Shown: positions 46,473-54,485 of the stretch, one piece after another
How the letters are laid out: the number at the start of each line of letters is the position of its first letter
How positions within the stretch are numbered: the stretch's first letter is position 1
Assembly: GCF_009799925.1 (NCBI RefSeq)
Contig: NZ_WELK01000001.1
Coordinates: forward strand, 310,001-374,000
Direction: 5' to 3'
Origin: Pseudomonas sp. R-28-1W-6
GTDB lineage: Bacteria > Pseudomonadota > Gammaproteobacteria > Pseudomonadales > Pseudomonadaceae
Length of the DNA stretch: 64,000 nt
Program-made: the position numbers and the translations under genes
Notes under the pieces: generated by a model
Seen by the model: the letters and a program-made list of their open reading frames with translations, nothing else
Databases searched by the model: none
What the model was told of the DNA's origin: nothing

Positions 46473-47339
46473 TCAATCCTCGGCGGCGCGCACCGACTTG
46501 GGCGACAGACGCAGGCTGCGCAGGCTGCGCTTGACGCTCTTCAGGTGGTTGACCAGGTCCGGGCCGCGAGCCATGGCCACGCCCATGGCCAGCACGTCGA
46601 TCACCACCAGGTGGGCGATGCGCGAGGTCAGCGGGGTGTAGATCTCGGTGTCTTCCTGCACGTCGATGGCCAGGTTGACCGTGGCCAGGTCGGCCAGCGG
46701 GGTCTGGCTGGGGCACAGGGTGATCAGCGTGGCGCCGGACTCGCGCACCAGGTTGGCGGTGATCAGCAGGTCCTTGGAGCGCCCGGACTGGGAGATGCAG
46801 ATGGCCACGTCGGTGGGCTTCAGGGTCACCGCGCTCATCGCCTGCATGTGCGGGTCCGAGTAGGCGGCGGCCGTCAGCAGCAGGCGGAAGAACTTGTGCT
46901 GGGCATCGGCGGCCACCGCACCGGAGGCGCCGAAGCCGTAGAACTCGATGCGCTGGGCATGGGCGATGGCGTTGATGGCCTTCTGCAGGGCCTGGGTATC
47001 CAGGCGCTCGCGCACCTCCATCAGGGTGTGCAGGGTGGTGTCGAAGATCTTCAGGCTGAAGTCGGTGACCGAATCGTCTTCCTGGATCGCGAACTGGCCG
47101 AAGCTGGCCCCCGCCGCCAGGCTCTGCGCCAGGCGCAGCTTGAGGTCCTGGAAGCCGGTGCAGCCGATGGCGCGGCAGAAGCGCACGATGGTCGGCTCGC
47201 TGATGCCGACCTCGTGGGCCAGGTCGGCCATGGAGCTGTGCATCACCGCCGAAGGGTCCTGCAGGACGTAGTCGGCAACCTTGAGTTCGGACTTGCGAAG
47301 CAGATGGCGGGACTGGGCGATGTGTTGCAACAGATTCAC
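46473..47339 (-). CDS. RpiR/HexR-type transcriptional regulator
   Basis: The 288-residue protein has an N-terminal RpiR helix-turn-helix (about residues 1-77, MADLAHEVGISEPTIVRFCR) and a C-terminal SIS sugar-phosphate-binding domain (about 120-250, FYGFGASGAVAADAQHKFF and CISQSGRSKDLL). It resembles HexR, but its divergent partner and lack of pgl/eda suggest the second RpiR of Pseudomonas (PA5438/PP_5350 as I recall) rather than HexR itself. Start is GTG at 47339. Confidence 0.88.
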   Translation of the reverse strand: MNLLQHIAQSRHLLRKSELKVADYVLQDPSAVMHSSMADLAHEVGISEPTIVRFCRAIGCTGFQDLKLRLAQSLAAGASFGQFAIQEDDSVTDFSLKIFDTTLHTLMEVRERLDTQALQKAINAIAHAQRIEFYGFGASGAVAADAQHKFFRLLLTAAAYSDPHMQAMSAVTLKPTDVAICISQSGRSKDLLITANLVRESGATLITLCPSQTPLADLATVNLAIDVQEDTEIYTPLTSRIAHLVVIDVLAMGVAMARGPDLVNHLKSVKRSLRSLRLSPKSVRAAED

Positions 47340-47376
47340 GGGCGGGACTCGGGTTATGATCAGGCTGTAGTGATCT

Positions 47377-47391
47377 TGTAGTTATACTACA
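47377..47391. promoter_or_regulatory. HexR-like operator
   Basis: TGTAGTTATACTACA is a 15-base palindrome (one central base) that fits the HexR-type consensus TGTARTNNNAYTACA. It lies between the divergent rpiR and zwf genes, 41 bases before zwf, so both may be controlled from it by 6-phosphogluconate-derived signals. Confidence 0.8.
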
Positions 47392-47431
47392 TGAGCGACT
47401 GCCCCGCACAGGCAAACCCGGAGTCATCCTG

Positions 47432-48877
47432 TTGAACACCCCCTGCGACATGCTGGTTTTTGGCGGTACTGGCGACCTGGCCCTGCACAAGCTGCTGCCC
47501 GCCCTCTACCACCTGCACCGCGACGGCCGCCTGGCCGCCGACATGCGCATCCTCGCGGTGGCCCGCAACGTGCTGAGCCGCGGCGACTACCAGGCCCTGG
47601 CCGAGCGCCGCTGCCGCGCCCAGGTGGCGCGCAGCGACTTCGACAACGCCACCTGGGCCAGCTTCGCCGAACGCCTCGACTACCTGGCCATGGATGCCTC
47701 GCAGAGCGCCGAATTCGGCCGCCTGGGCAAGTTCCTCGGCGCCGGTACCTGCCAGCGCGGGCGCATCTACTACCTGGCCACCGCCCCCGACCTGTTCGAG
47801 TCGATCGCCGAGAACCTGGCCATCGCCCGCCTGGCCGGCGAGCACACGCGCATCGTCCTGGAAAAGCCCATCGGCCACTCGCTGGAATCGGCCCGCGAGA
47901 TCAACGCGGCGATCGGCGCGGCGTTCAGCGAGGCCCAGGTGTTCCGCATCGACCACTACCTGGGCAAGGAAACGGTGCAGAACCTGATGGCCCTGCGCTT
48001 CGCCAACGCCCTGTTCGAGCCGATCTGGCGCGCCGGGCACATCGACCACGTGCAGATCAGCGTCAACGAGACCCTCGGCGTGGAGAACCGCGGCGCCTAC
48101 TACGACCATGCCGGCGCCATGCGCGACATGCTGCAGAACCACCTGCTGCAGCTGCTCTGCCTGGTGGCCATGGAGGCGCCGGTGCGCTTCGACGCCGAGG
48201 CGGTGCGCAACGAGAAGGTGAAGATCCTCGAGGCGCTGAAACCGATCAGCGGCCTGGACGTGCAGGACAAGACCGTGCGCGGCCAGTACGCCGCCGGGAA
48301 GATCGGCGGGCAGGAAGTGCCGGCCTACTATTTCGAGAAACAGGTCGACAACGACAGCGATACCGAGACCTTCGTCGCCATCCAGGCCGAGATCGACAAC
48401 TGGCGCTGGGCCGGCGTGCCGTTCTACCTGCGCACCGGCAAGCGCATGGCCCGCAAATGCTCGGAGATCGTCATCCAGTTCAAGCCGGTGCCGCACCGTC
48501 TGTTCGAAGCCAGCCAGGCCAACCGCCTGGTGATCCGCCTGCAGCCGGAGGAGCGCATCAGCCTGCAGCTGATGGGCAAGAGCCCGGGCAAGGGCATGCG
48601 CCTGACGCCCATGGAGCTGGACCTCAACCTGGCCCGGGTATTCCCGCAGAAACGCCGCTGGGACGCCTACGAGCGCCTGCTGCTGGACGTGATCGAGGGC
48701 GACTCGACGCTGTTCATGCGCCGGGACGAAGTGGAAGCCGCCTGGGCCTGGGTCGACCCGATCCTCGAAGGCTGGCTGGAGTACTACCAGAGCCCGCGCC
48801 CCTACCCGGCCGGCAGCGACGGCCCGGAACAGGCGCAGAGCCTGCTGGAACTGCAGGGCCGCTCCTGGCAGGACTGA
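47432..48877 (+). CDS. zwf: Glucose-6-phosphate 1-dehydrogenase
   Basis: The enzyme oxidises glucose 6-phosphate to 6-phosphogluconolactone with NAD(P). The 481-residue product has the coenzyme motif FGGTGDLALHKLLPAL and the active-site signature RIDHYLGKETVQNL (about residues 171-184). The start is probably TTG at 47432 with GGAG upstream; ATG at 47450 is an alternative. Unlike the glycolytic zwf-pgl-eda operon of Pseudomonas, no pgl or eda follows, which points to a paralogue. Confidence 0.92.
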   Translation: MNTPCDMLVFGGTGDLALHKLLPALYHLHRDGRLAADMRILAVARNVLSRGDYQALAERRCRAQVARSDFDNATWASFAERLDYLAMDASQSAEFGRLGKFLGAGTCQRGRIYYLATAPDLFESIAENLAIARLAGEHTRIVLEKPIGHSLESAREINAAIGAAFSEAQVFRIDHYLGKETVQNLMALRFANALFEPIWRAGHIDHVQISVNETLGVENRGAYYDHAGAMRDMLQNHLLQLLCLVAMEAPVRFDAEAVRNEKVKILEALKPISGLDVQDKTVRGQYAAGKIGGQEVPAYYFEKQVDNDSDTETFVAIQAEIDNWRWAGVPFYLRTGKRMARKCSEIVIQFKPVPHRLFEASQANRLVIRLQPEERISLQLMGKSPGKGMRLTPMELDLNLARVFPQKRRWDAYERLLLDVIEGDSTLFMRRDEVEAAWAWVDPILEGWLEYYQSPRPYPAGSDGPEQAQSLLELQGRSWQD

Positions 48878-48982
48878 CTGCGCCAGTTGTTGCGCAGCCC
48901 GACCACCACCAGCGCCCACCGAACACCCCGCAGCCCCTGCCCGCCACGGCCCCTGCCCGCCTGCGCAGGTTTCTGCGCAGCC

Positions 48983-49002
48983 CTGCGCAAGGCCTTGCGC
49001 AG
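48983..49002. repeat. Perfect 20-base palindrome after zwf
   Basis: CTGCGCAAGGCCTTGCGCAG is fully self-complementary and lies among further copies of TGCGCAG (48892-48980). It may end the zwf transcript, though no T run follows. Confidence 0.7.
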
Positions 49003-49085
49003 CTTTCTGTGCGCCAATTGGCAGGCGTGTTTTCCCTCCGCCATAGAGAAAACGCAACCATCTGTTTTTGAATGACTTTTTATTA

Positions 49086-49103
49086 CTGGCACAGCTCTTG
49101 AAC
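49086..49103 (+). promoter_or_regulatory. Possible sigma-54 promoter for hcp
   Basis: TGGCAC-N5-TTGAA, with GG at 49088 and GA at 49100, resembles the -24/-12 boxes but has A in place of the usual C at -12. Some Pseudomonas hcp genes depend on RpoN. It lies 57 bases before the hcp start. Confidence 0.3.
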
Positions 49104-49157
49104 TGAACCTGGCTCCCGGACCAGACAAGGTCCATGACCCAGGCAAGGAGAGCACTC

Positions 49158-49676
49158 ATGCCAACACCCGCGTATATGACCCTCGAAGGCACCAAACAAG
49201 GTCTGATCACCGCTGGCACCTTCACCGAGGATTCGGTCGGCAACATTTTCCAGGAAGGTCATGAAGACCAGGTGCTGGTACAGGCCTTCAACCACCAGGT
49301 GATCATCCCGCGTGACCCACAGTCCGGCCAACCGACCGGCCAGCGCGTGCACAAGCCGCTGATGATCACCAAGGTGTTCGACAAGTCCTCGCCGCTGATC
49401 TTCAACTCGCTGACCTCCGGCGAGCGCCTGAACAAGTGCCGCATCGAGTGGTACCGCACCTCCGCCACCGGCACCCAGGAGCACTACTACACCATCGAAC
49501 TGGAAGACGCGGTGATCGTCGACGTGCAGTCGCGCATGCCCAACTGCCAGGACCCAGGCATGGCCCACTTCACCCACCTGGAAGACGTCTACTTCACCTA
49601 CCGCAAGATCGTCTGGACCCACGAAGTCTCCGGCACTTCCGGCTCCGACGACTGGCGTTCGCCGATCTCCGCCTAA
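49158..49676 (+). CDS. hcp: Type VI secretion tube protein Hcp
   Basis: The 172-residue product matches the Hcp family: MPTPAYMTLEGTKQGLITAG at the N terminus, QAFNHQVIIPRDPQSGQPTG, and the C-terminal FTYRKIVWTHEVSGTSGSDDW segment. Hcp hexamers stack to make the tube that carries VgrG-tipped effectors. An AAGGAG site precedes the ATG. No sheath or baseplate genes are present, so this is an orphan hcp tied to the following vgrG and effector. Confidence 0.95.
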   Translation: MPTPAYMTLEGTKQGLITAGTFTEDSVGNIFQEGHEDQVLVQAFNHQVIIPRDPQSGQPTGQRVHKPLMITKVFDKSSPLIFNSLTSGERLNKCRIEWYRTSATGTQEHYYTIELEDAVIVDVQSRMPNCQDPGMAHFTHLEDVYFTYRKIVWTHEVSGTSGSDDWRSPISA

Positions 49677-49707
49677 GGCAGTGCCCCGCTCGGGTGAAGC
49701 CCGAGTC

Positions 49708-49731
49708 CCCTCTCCCATTTATGGGAGAGGG
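49708..49731 (+). repeat. Hairpin between hcp and vgrG
   Basis: CCCTCTCCCAT and ATGGGAGAGGG are perfect complements separated by two T, 31 bases after the hcp stop. There is no T run right after it, so it is not a strong terminator; it may stabilise hcp mRNA or be a dispersed repeat of the CTCTCCC type. Confidence 0.75.
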
Positions 49732-49876
49732 CTGGGGAGAGGGGCATTTTGCCCCCCGCGTCACGGCACGCCCGTGGCGCATCCCGGACAATGCACAGGC
49801 CTGCAGGAACGCAGACCGCACTACCCGCATCGGCCAGGTCTCCTGGCCGATGCCATTTCGGCAGAAGGAACAACGG

Positions 49877-52246
49877 ATGTTCGCCCCAGCCAACCAGACC
49901 CATTTCAGCCTGAGCATCGAAGGCGTCGCGCACGACCTGCAGGTGCTCGAATTCAAGGGCTTCGAGGCCCTCAGCCAGCCCTTCGTCTTCACCCTGGAAC
50001 TGGTCAGCGAACAGCCCGACCTCGACCTCGAAGGCCTGCTGCATCAGCGCGCCTTTCTCGCCCTGTCCAGCCAGGGCAATGGCATCCACGCCTACATCCA
50101 CCAGGCGGGCCGTGGCGAATCCGGCAAGCGCCTGACCCGCTACCAGCTGGTCCTGCGCCCGCAGCTGGCCTACCTGGCGCACCGCACGAACCAGCGCATC
50201 TTCCAGCAGCTCAGCGTGGCCGAGATCATCGCCAGCATTCTGCAGGAGCATGGCATCGTGCAGGGCGCCTACCAGTTCCAGCTCGGCGCCAGCTACCCCA
50301 AGCGCGACTACTGCGTGCAGTACGACGAGAGCGACCTGCACTTCGTCCAGCGCCTGTGCGAAGAGGAAGGCATCCACTACCACTTCCAGCACAGCCCAGA
50401 CGGCCATGTACTGGTCTTCGCCGACGACCAGACCGCCTTCCCGCGCCTGGCCCCGGTGGCCTACCAGCAGGACTCCGGCCTGGTCGCCGACGTGCCGGTG
50501 ATCAAGCGCTTCGGCCTGCGCCTGGCCACCCGCACCAGCCGCGTCACCCGCCGCGACTACGACTTCGAGAAGCCACGCCTGCAATTGGAGGCCGCGCATA
50601 AAGGCGAGGCCAAGCCGGACCTGGAAGACTACGACTACCCCGGCCGCTTCACCGACCGCAGCCGCGGCAAACACCTGTCCCAACGCGCCCTGGAACGCCA
50701 CCGCAGCGACTACCAGCTGGCCGAAGGCAGCAGCGACCAGCCCCGGCTGCTCAGCGGCCACTTCCTCGAACTGACCGCCCATCCGCGCGCCGACTGGAAC
50801 CAGCTGTGGCTGCTCAATGAAATCCACCACGAAGGCAAGCAGCCGCAGGTGCTGGAGGAATCCGTCACCGACTTTCTCGGCGAAGCCCGAGCCGCCCTCA
50901 GCCCGGCTGCCGACAGCTTCCAGCAGGGCTACCGCAACCGCTTCAGCGCCACCCCCTGGGACATCCCCTACCGCCCGCCGCTGAACCACCCCAAGCCACG
51001 CATCCTCGGCAGCCAGAGCGCCGTGGTCACCGGCCCCAAGGGCGAGGAAATCCACTGCGACCAGTACGGCCGGGTCAAGGTGCAGTTCCACTGGGACCGC
51101 GAGGGCCAGGCCGACGACAAGACCAGCTGCTGGCTGCGCGTCTCCAGCAGCTGGGCCGGCGACCGCTACGGCGGCATCGCCATCCCGCGGGTCGGCATGG
51201 AAGTGCTGGTCACCTTCCTCGAAGGCGACCCCGACCAGCCCCTGCTCACCGGCTGCCTGTACCACGCCGAGCACGTGGTGCCCTACGACCTGCCGGCACA
51301 CAAGACCCGCACGGTGTTCAAGACCCTCAGCTCGCCCGGTGGCGGCGGCTACAACGAACTGCGCATCGAAGACCGCAAGGGCCAGGAACAGATCTACCTG
51401 CACGCGCAGAAGGACTGGGACGAAAACGTCGAAAACGACCAGAAGATCCGCATCGGCCACGAGCGCCACGACACGGTCGAAGCCAACAGCTACACCGAGC
51501 TGAAAGCCGAGGAACACCGCACCACCCACGCCGACCGCAAGGTGGAAATCCGCGCCAACGACCACCTCACCGTGGCCAACAACCAGCACGTGAAGATCGG
51601 CACCGGCCAGTTCGTCGAAGCCGGCACCGAAATCCACCTCAACGCTGGCCTGAAGATCGTCCTCGAAGCCGGCAGCGAACTGACCCTCAAGGCCGGCGGC
51701 AGCTTCGTCAAGCTGGATGCCGGCGGCATCACCCTCAGCGGCGCGACGGTGAAGATCAACTCCGGGGGTTCCCCGGGGGCGGGCAGCGGCAACACCAGCA
51801 TGCTGCCGATGATTCCGCTGCCAGCGGCAGCCGACAAGGCCGGCCAGCTTCTCAAGCAGGCGCTCTCGCAACCCGCCCCGGACGTCATCCACAAACTGAG
51901 CCTGCTGATCAGCCCGCTGCCGGGACACCGGGGCTACAAGGACGAGCCCTATACCCTGTATGCCGATGGGCGACAGATCCAGGAAGGACTGACCGGCAAG
52001 GACGGCCTGCTGGTCTTCGACCACCTTCCCGGTACTCGCCAGTACTCGGTCGAACTGGTCAACGGCCATCGCTTTGACGTCGATGTCAGTGAAGAGCCGG
52101 AAGAGACCGCCGTACCGCTGGCAGAAAACCTGGCCCGCCGCGGCTACCGCGACTATCAGGCCCAAGTCGAACAACTGCAGCCGCTGCAATCGGCAGAAGA
52201 CTATCGCCTCGCCTCCTGGAACCCCACGGGCGAAACCAAGGCGTGA
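49877..52246 (+). CDS. vgrG: Type VI secretion spike protein VgrG with C-terminal extension
   Basis: The 789-residue protein has the gp27-like part (residues 1 to about 380), a gp5 OB-fold (about 395-470, HWDREGQADDKTSCWLRVSS), and a beta-helix with DUF2345-like repeats to about 633. A 155-residue extension follows with a transthyretin-like segment (about 690-735, DEPYTLYADGRQIQEGL and KDGLLVFDHLPGT). Such VgrG extensions are known to recruit lipase effectors. AAGGAACAACGG lies before the ATG. Confidence 0.92.
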   Translation: MFAPANQTHFSLSIEGVAHDLQVLEFKGFEALSQPFVFTLELVSEQPDLDLEGLLHQRAFLALSSQGNGIHAYIHQAGRGESGKRLTRYQLVLRPQLAYLAHRTNQRIFQQLSVAEIIASILQEHGIVQGAYQFQLGASYPKRDYCVQYDESDLHFVQRLCEEEGIHYHFQHSPDGHVLVFADDQTAFPRLAPVAYQQDSGLVADVPVIKRFGLRLATRTSRVTRRDYDFEKPRLQLEAAHKGEAKPDLEDYDYPGRFTDRSRGKHLSQRALERHRSDYQLAEGSSDQPRLLSGHFLELTAHPRADWNQLWLLNEIHHEGKQPQVLEESVTDFLGEARAALSPAADSFQQGYRNRFSATPWDIPYRPPLNHPKPRILGSQSAVVTGPKGEEIHCDQYGRVKVQFHWDREGQADDKTSCWLRVSSSWAGDRYGGIAIPRVGMEVLVTFLEGDPDQPLLTGCLYHAEHVVPYDLPAHKTRTVFKTLSSPGGGGYNELRIEDRKGQEQIYLHAQKDWDENVENDQKIRIGHERHDTVEANSYTELKAEEHRTTHADRKVEIRANDHLTVANNQHVKIGTGQFVEAGTEIHLNAGLKIVLEAGSELTLKAGGSFVKLDAGGITLSGATVKINSGGSPGAGSGNTSMLPMIPLPAAADKAGQLLKQALSQPAPDVIHKLSLLISPLPGHRGYKDEPYTLYADGRQIQEGLTGKDGLLVFDHLPGTRQYSVELVNGHRFDVDVSEEPEETAVPLAENLARRGYRDYQAQVEQLQPLQSAEDYRLASWNPTGETKA

Positions 52247-52265
52247 GTGCACGCAAGGAAGCAAC

Positions 52266-54485
52266 ATGACCACGGACTACAGCTCTCAGGCCCTGAAGCT
52301 CAATATCAAGCAGTACAAAGACGGCAACACGACCATGGACTGGTTCGCGCGCAAGGCACTCTACCCGCCACGCGCCGGCATCGAGATCACGCCATTGATC
52401 AATGGCGAGGCCGCCTTCGGCGCGGTGCATGACGCCATCCAGTGCGCCCAGAAGAGTGTCGAGATCATTTGCTGGGGCTTCGACCCGGCCATGCGCTTCA
52501 GACCTGAAGGTGATCGCATCGGCGAACTGTTGGATCTGCGCGGACGCTTTGGCGTCAAAAGCCGGGTGCTGATCTGGAAGAACCCGCTGGCCAACATCAT
52601 GGAAAACACCGTAATCGGTGATGGCCTGATGGGCTCGGGAGGTACTGCCGCCGGCTCTGGGGTTACAGCCGGAAGGCCGGCCAAGCAACCGGAGGAAATA
52701 ACCCGACTGCAGATGCAGCGCCAGCACAACCAGGCCACCATCGAACGCCTCCAGGCAACGCTGGAGAGCTCTCGGCAACGCCGCCTACGGGGTGAGCTGC
52801 CCAGCTACGACTCCGCCATGGAGCGCGATACCCAGGGGCGCATTGCGCAGCTGGAAGGAGAAAACCGGGCCATCGACAAACGCATCGAAGAAGTTACCGA
52901 TGCCACCACCGGCTATGGCGGCATGTCCGGCTCAGGCGGCCCCAAACTCGACCCGCAGGACCAGGAATTCACCCGCAACTGGTTCCGCCGCGTGCACAAA
53001 GGCTGGATGCAGAACGTCGAATTCCGCACCCGCGACTTCAGCTTCGTCAAAGGCCTGATGCCGATCTTCGGCGGCGACACCTTTCGCCTGGAGTCGGACC
53101 GCTTCAGCATCCTCACCCGCCTGCTGTCGGGTGAAGCCCCCGATCTCAACTACAAGCAGATCCTGGCCCTGACCTTCTTCGCCAGCCACCACCAGAAGAT
53201 GGTGCTGGTGGACTACGAAGACCCGGCCACCGCTGTCGGTTTCGTCATGGGCCACAACATGCACCGCAACTACTGGGATACCAGTGCCCACCTGTTCGAC
53301 GACCGTGCAGCTCGACGCACTCCCGGCTTCGGCCCCTGGCAGGACATTTCCACAAAAGTTCGCGGGCCGTTGCTGCATGATCTGAACGACAACTTCAGCA
53401 GTGCCTGGGACAGGGAAACCTTCTGGATCAAACGCTGGTTCACCGACGGCCTCAAGGAGCAGCGCAAGGCCATCCTCCCAGATGTGTTCACACCGCATGG
53501 TTCAAACATTGCGCAGGTCATCCGCACCCAGCCGCAAGAGAATGACGAGACTTCGATTCTCGAGGCCTATCACAAGGCCATCGGCAACGCGCGCAACTAC
53601 ATCTACATGGAAAACCAGTACTTCCGCTATCCAGAGTTCGCCCAGCAGTTGCGCACGCTGGCAGCCGCCTACAAGGAGCGCGGACGCAAGGATGACCTCT
53701 ACCTGTTCGTGACCACCAACAACCCCAACGGCGGTTTCTACTCCAGCTCCACCTACAGCATGATGCAGGAACTCGGTCAGGAGCAGCTGATGCCCCAGGC
53801 CCAGCGCGACCTGGCCGAAAAACTGATACGCAAACGCCGGCGCCTGGCCGCCATCAAAGCCGACACCAGCGGCCGCTCCGATGAACAGGCGCGTATTCCT
53901 CAATTGGAGCGCGAGATCGCCGAGCTGGAAGCCCAGGGCATCACTCCCGAAGTGGAGGAGCGTCTGGGCGGATTGAAAGAAACCGACATCCCCGAACTGG
54001 CCAAACCGAAAGAGGGCGAAGACGAGGATGCCAAACCCTATGAGCTCGAGGAGCTTCCGGGTCTGAAAGTCGTCATCGGTACTCTTACCGCCTGCTCACC
54101 GGAGCCGGGAAGCCGATTGCCGCAAGGCCAGCAGGTACGCTTTCGCGATATCTATATCCACTCCAAGCTACTGGTGGTGGACGACGTATTCAGCCTGGTC
54201 AGCTCCGCCAATATCAATGCCCGCAGCATGCATACCGACTCGGAACTTGGCGTGTGCTCGCCTGATCCCAAGCTGGCCAGGCATTTTCGCGAAGAGCTTT
54301 GGAGGCTGCATGCGAAGAAAACGCCCGATGACCCTTCCGGTCACTGTGACGCCGCCACGAACTTCTCGATATGGACCGAAGTAATGAATGAGAACTGGAG
54401 AAATAAAAACCGACGCATACCTCTTATGGCTCATTTAACCCGCTTCTGGGATGTGGAGACGCCCTATGCGACTGCGGCTGACTAG
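52266..54485 (+). CDS. Phospholipase D-family T6SS effector, Tle5b/PldB-like
   Basis: The 739-residue protein has two HKD motifs of the phospholipase D superfamily: HQKMVLVD (about residue 309) and HSKLLVVDD (about 632), followed by N and S/T-rich NINARSMHTDSELGV. Two long charged coiled-coil segments are inserted (about 140-215 and 515-590). It follows vgrG by 19 bases and precedes Sel1-like immunity genes, the arrangement of PldB (PA5089) with VgrG5 and Tli5b proteins. Such effectors degrade phospholipids in target cells. There is no signal peptide. Confidence 0.9.
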   Translation: MTTDYSSQALKLNIKQYKDGNTTMDWFARKALYPPRAGIEITPLINGEAAFGAVHDAIQCAQKSVEIICWGFDPAMRFRPEGDRIGELLDLRGRFGVKSRVLIWKNPLANIMENTVIGDGLMGSGGTAAGSGVTAGRPAKQPEEITRLQMQRQHNQATIERLQATLESSRQRRLRGELPSYDSAMERDTQGRIAQLEGENRAIDKRIEEVTDATTGYGGMSGSGGPKLDPQDQEFTRNWFRRVHKGWMQNVEFRTRDFSFVKGLMPIFGGDTFRLESDRFSILTRLLSGEAPDLNYKQILALTFFASHHQKMVLVDYEDPATAVGFVMGHNMHRNYWDTSAHLFDDRAARRTPGFGPWQDISTKVRGPLLHDLNDNFSSAWDRETFWIKRWFTDGLKEQRKAILPDVFTPHGSNIAQVIRTQPQENDETSILEAYHKAIGNARNYIYMENQYFRYPEFAQQLRTLAAAYKERGRKDDLYLFVTTNNPNGGFYSSSTYSMMQELGQEQLMPQAQRDLAEKLIRKRRRLAAIKADTSGRSDEQARIPQLEREIAELEAQGITPEVEERLGGLKETDIPELAKPKEGEDEDAKPYELEELPGLKVVIGTLTACSPEPGSRLPQGQQVRFRDIYIHSKLLVVDDVFSLVSSANINARSMHTDSELGVCSPDPKLARHFREELWRLHAKKTPDDPSGHCDAATNFSIWTEVMNENWRNKNRRIPLMAHLTRFWDVETPYATAAD

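Noticed and set aside
46473-48877. Calling the RpiR/zwf pair the canonical hexR-zwf-pgl-eda locus
   Set aside because: No pgl or eda follows zwf, and neighbours pycR, trhP and uvrD match the second zwf locus of Pseudomonas; the regulator also differs from the HexR sequence I recall.
49673-52273. An 866-codon open frame antisense to vgrG
   Set aside because: No domain or start signal, and the sense strand encodes a clear VgrG.
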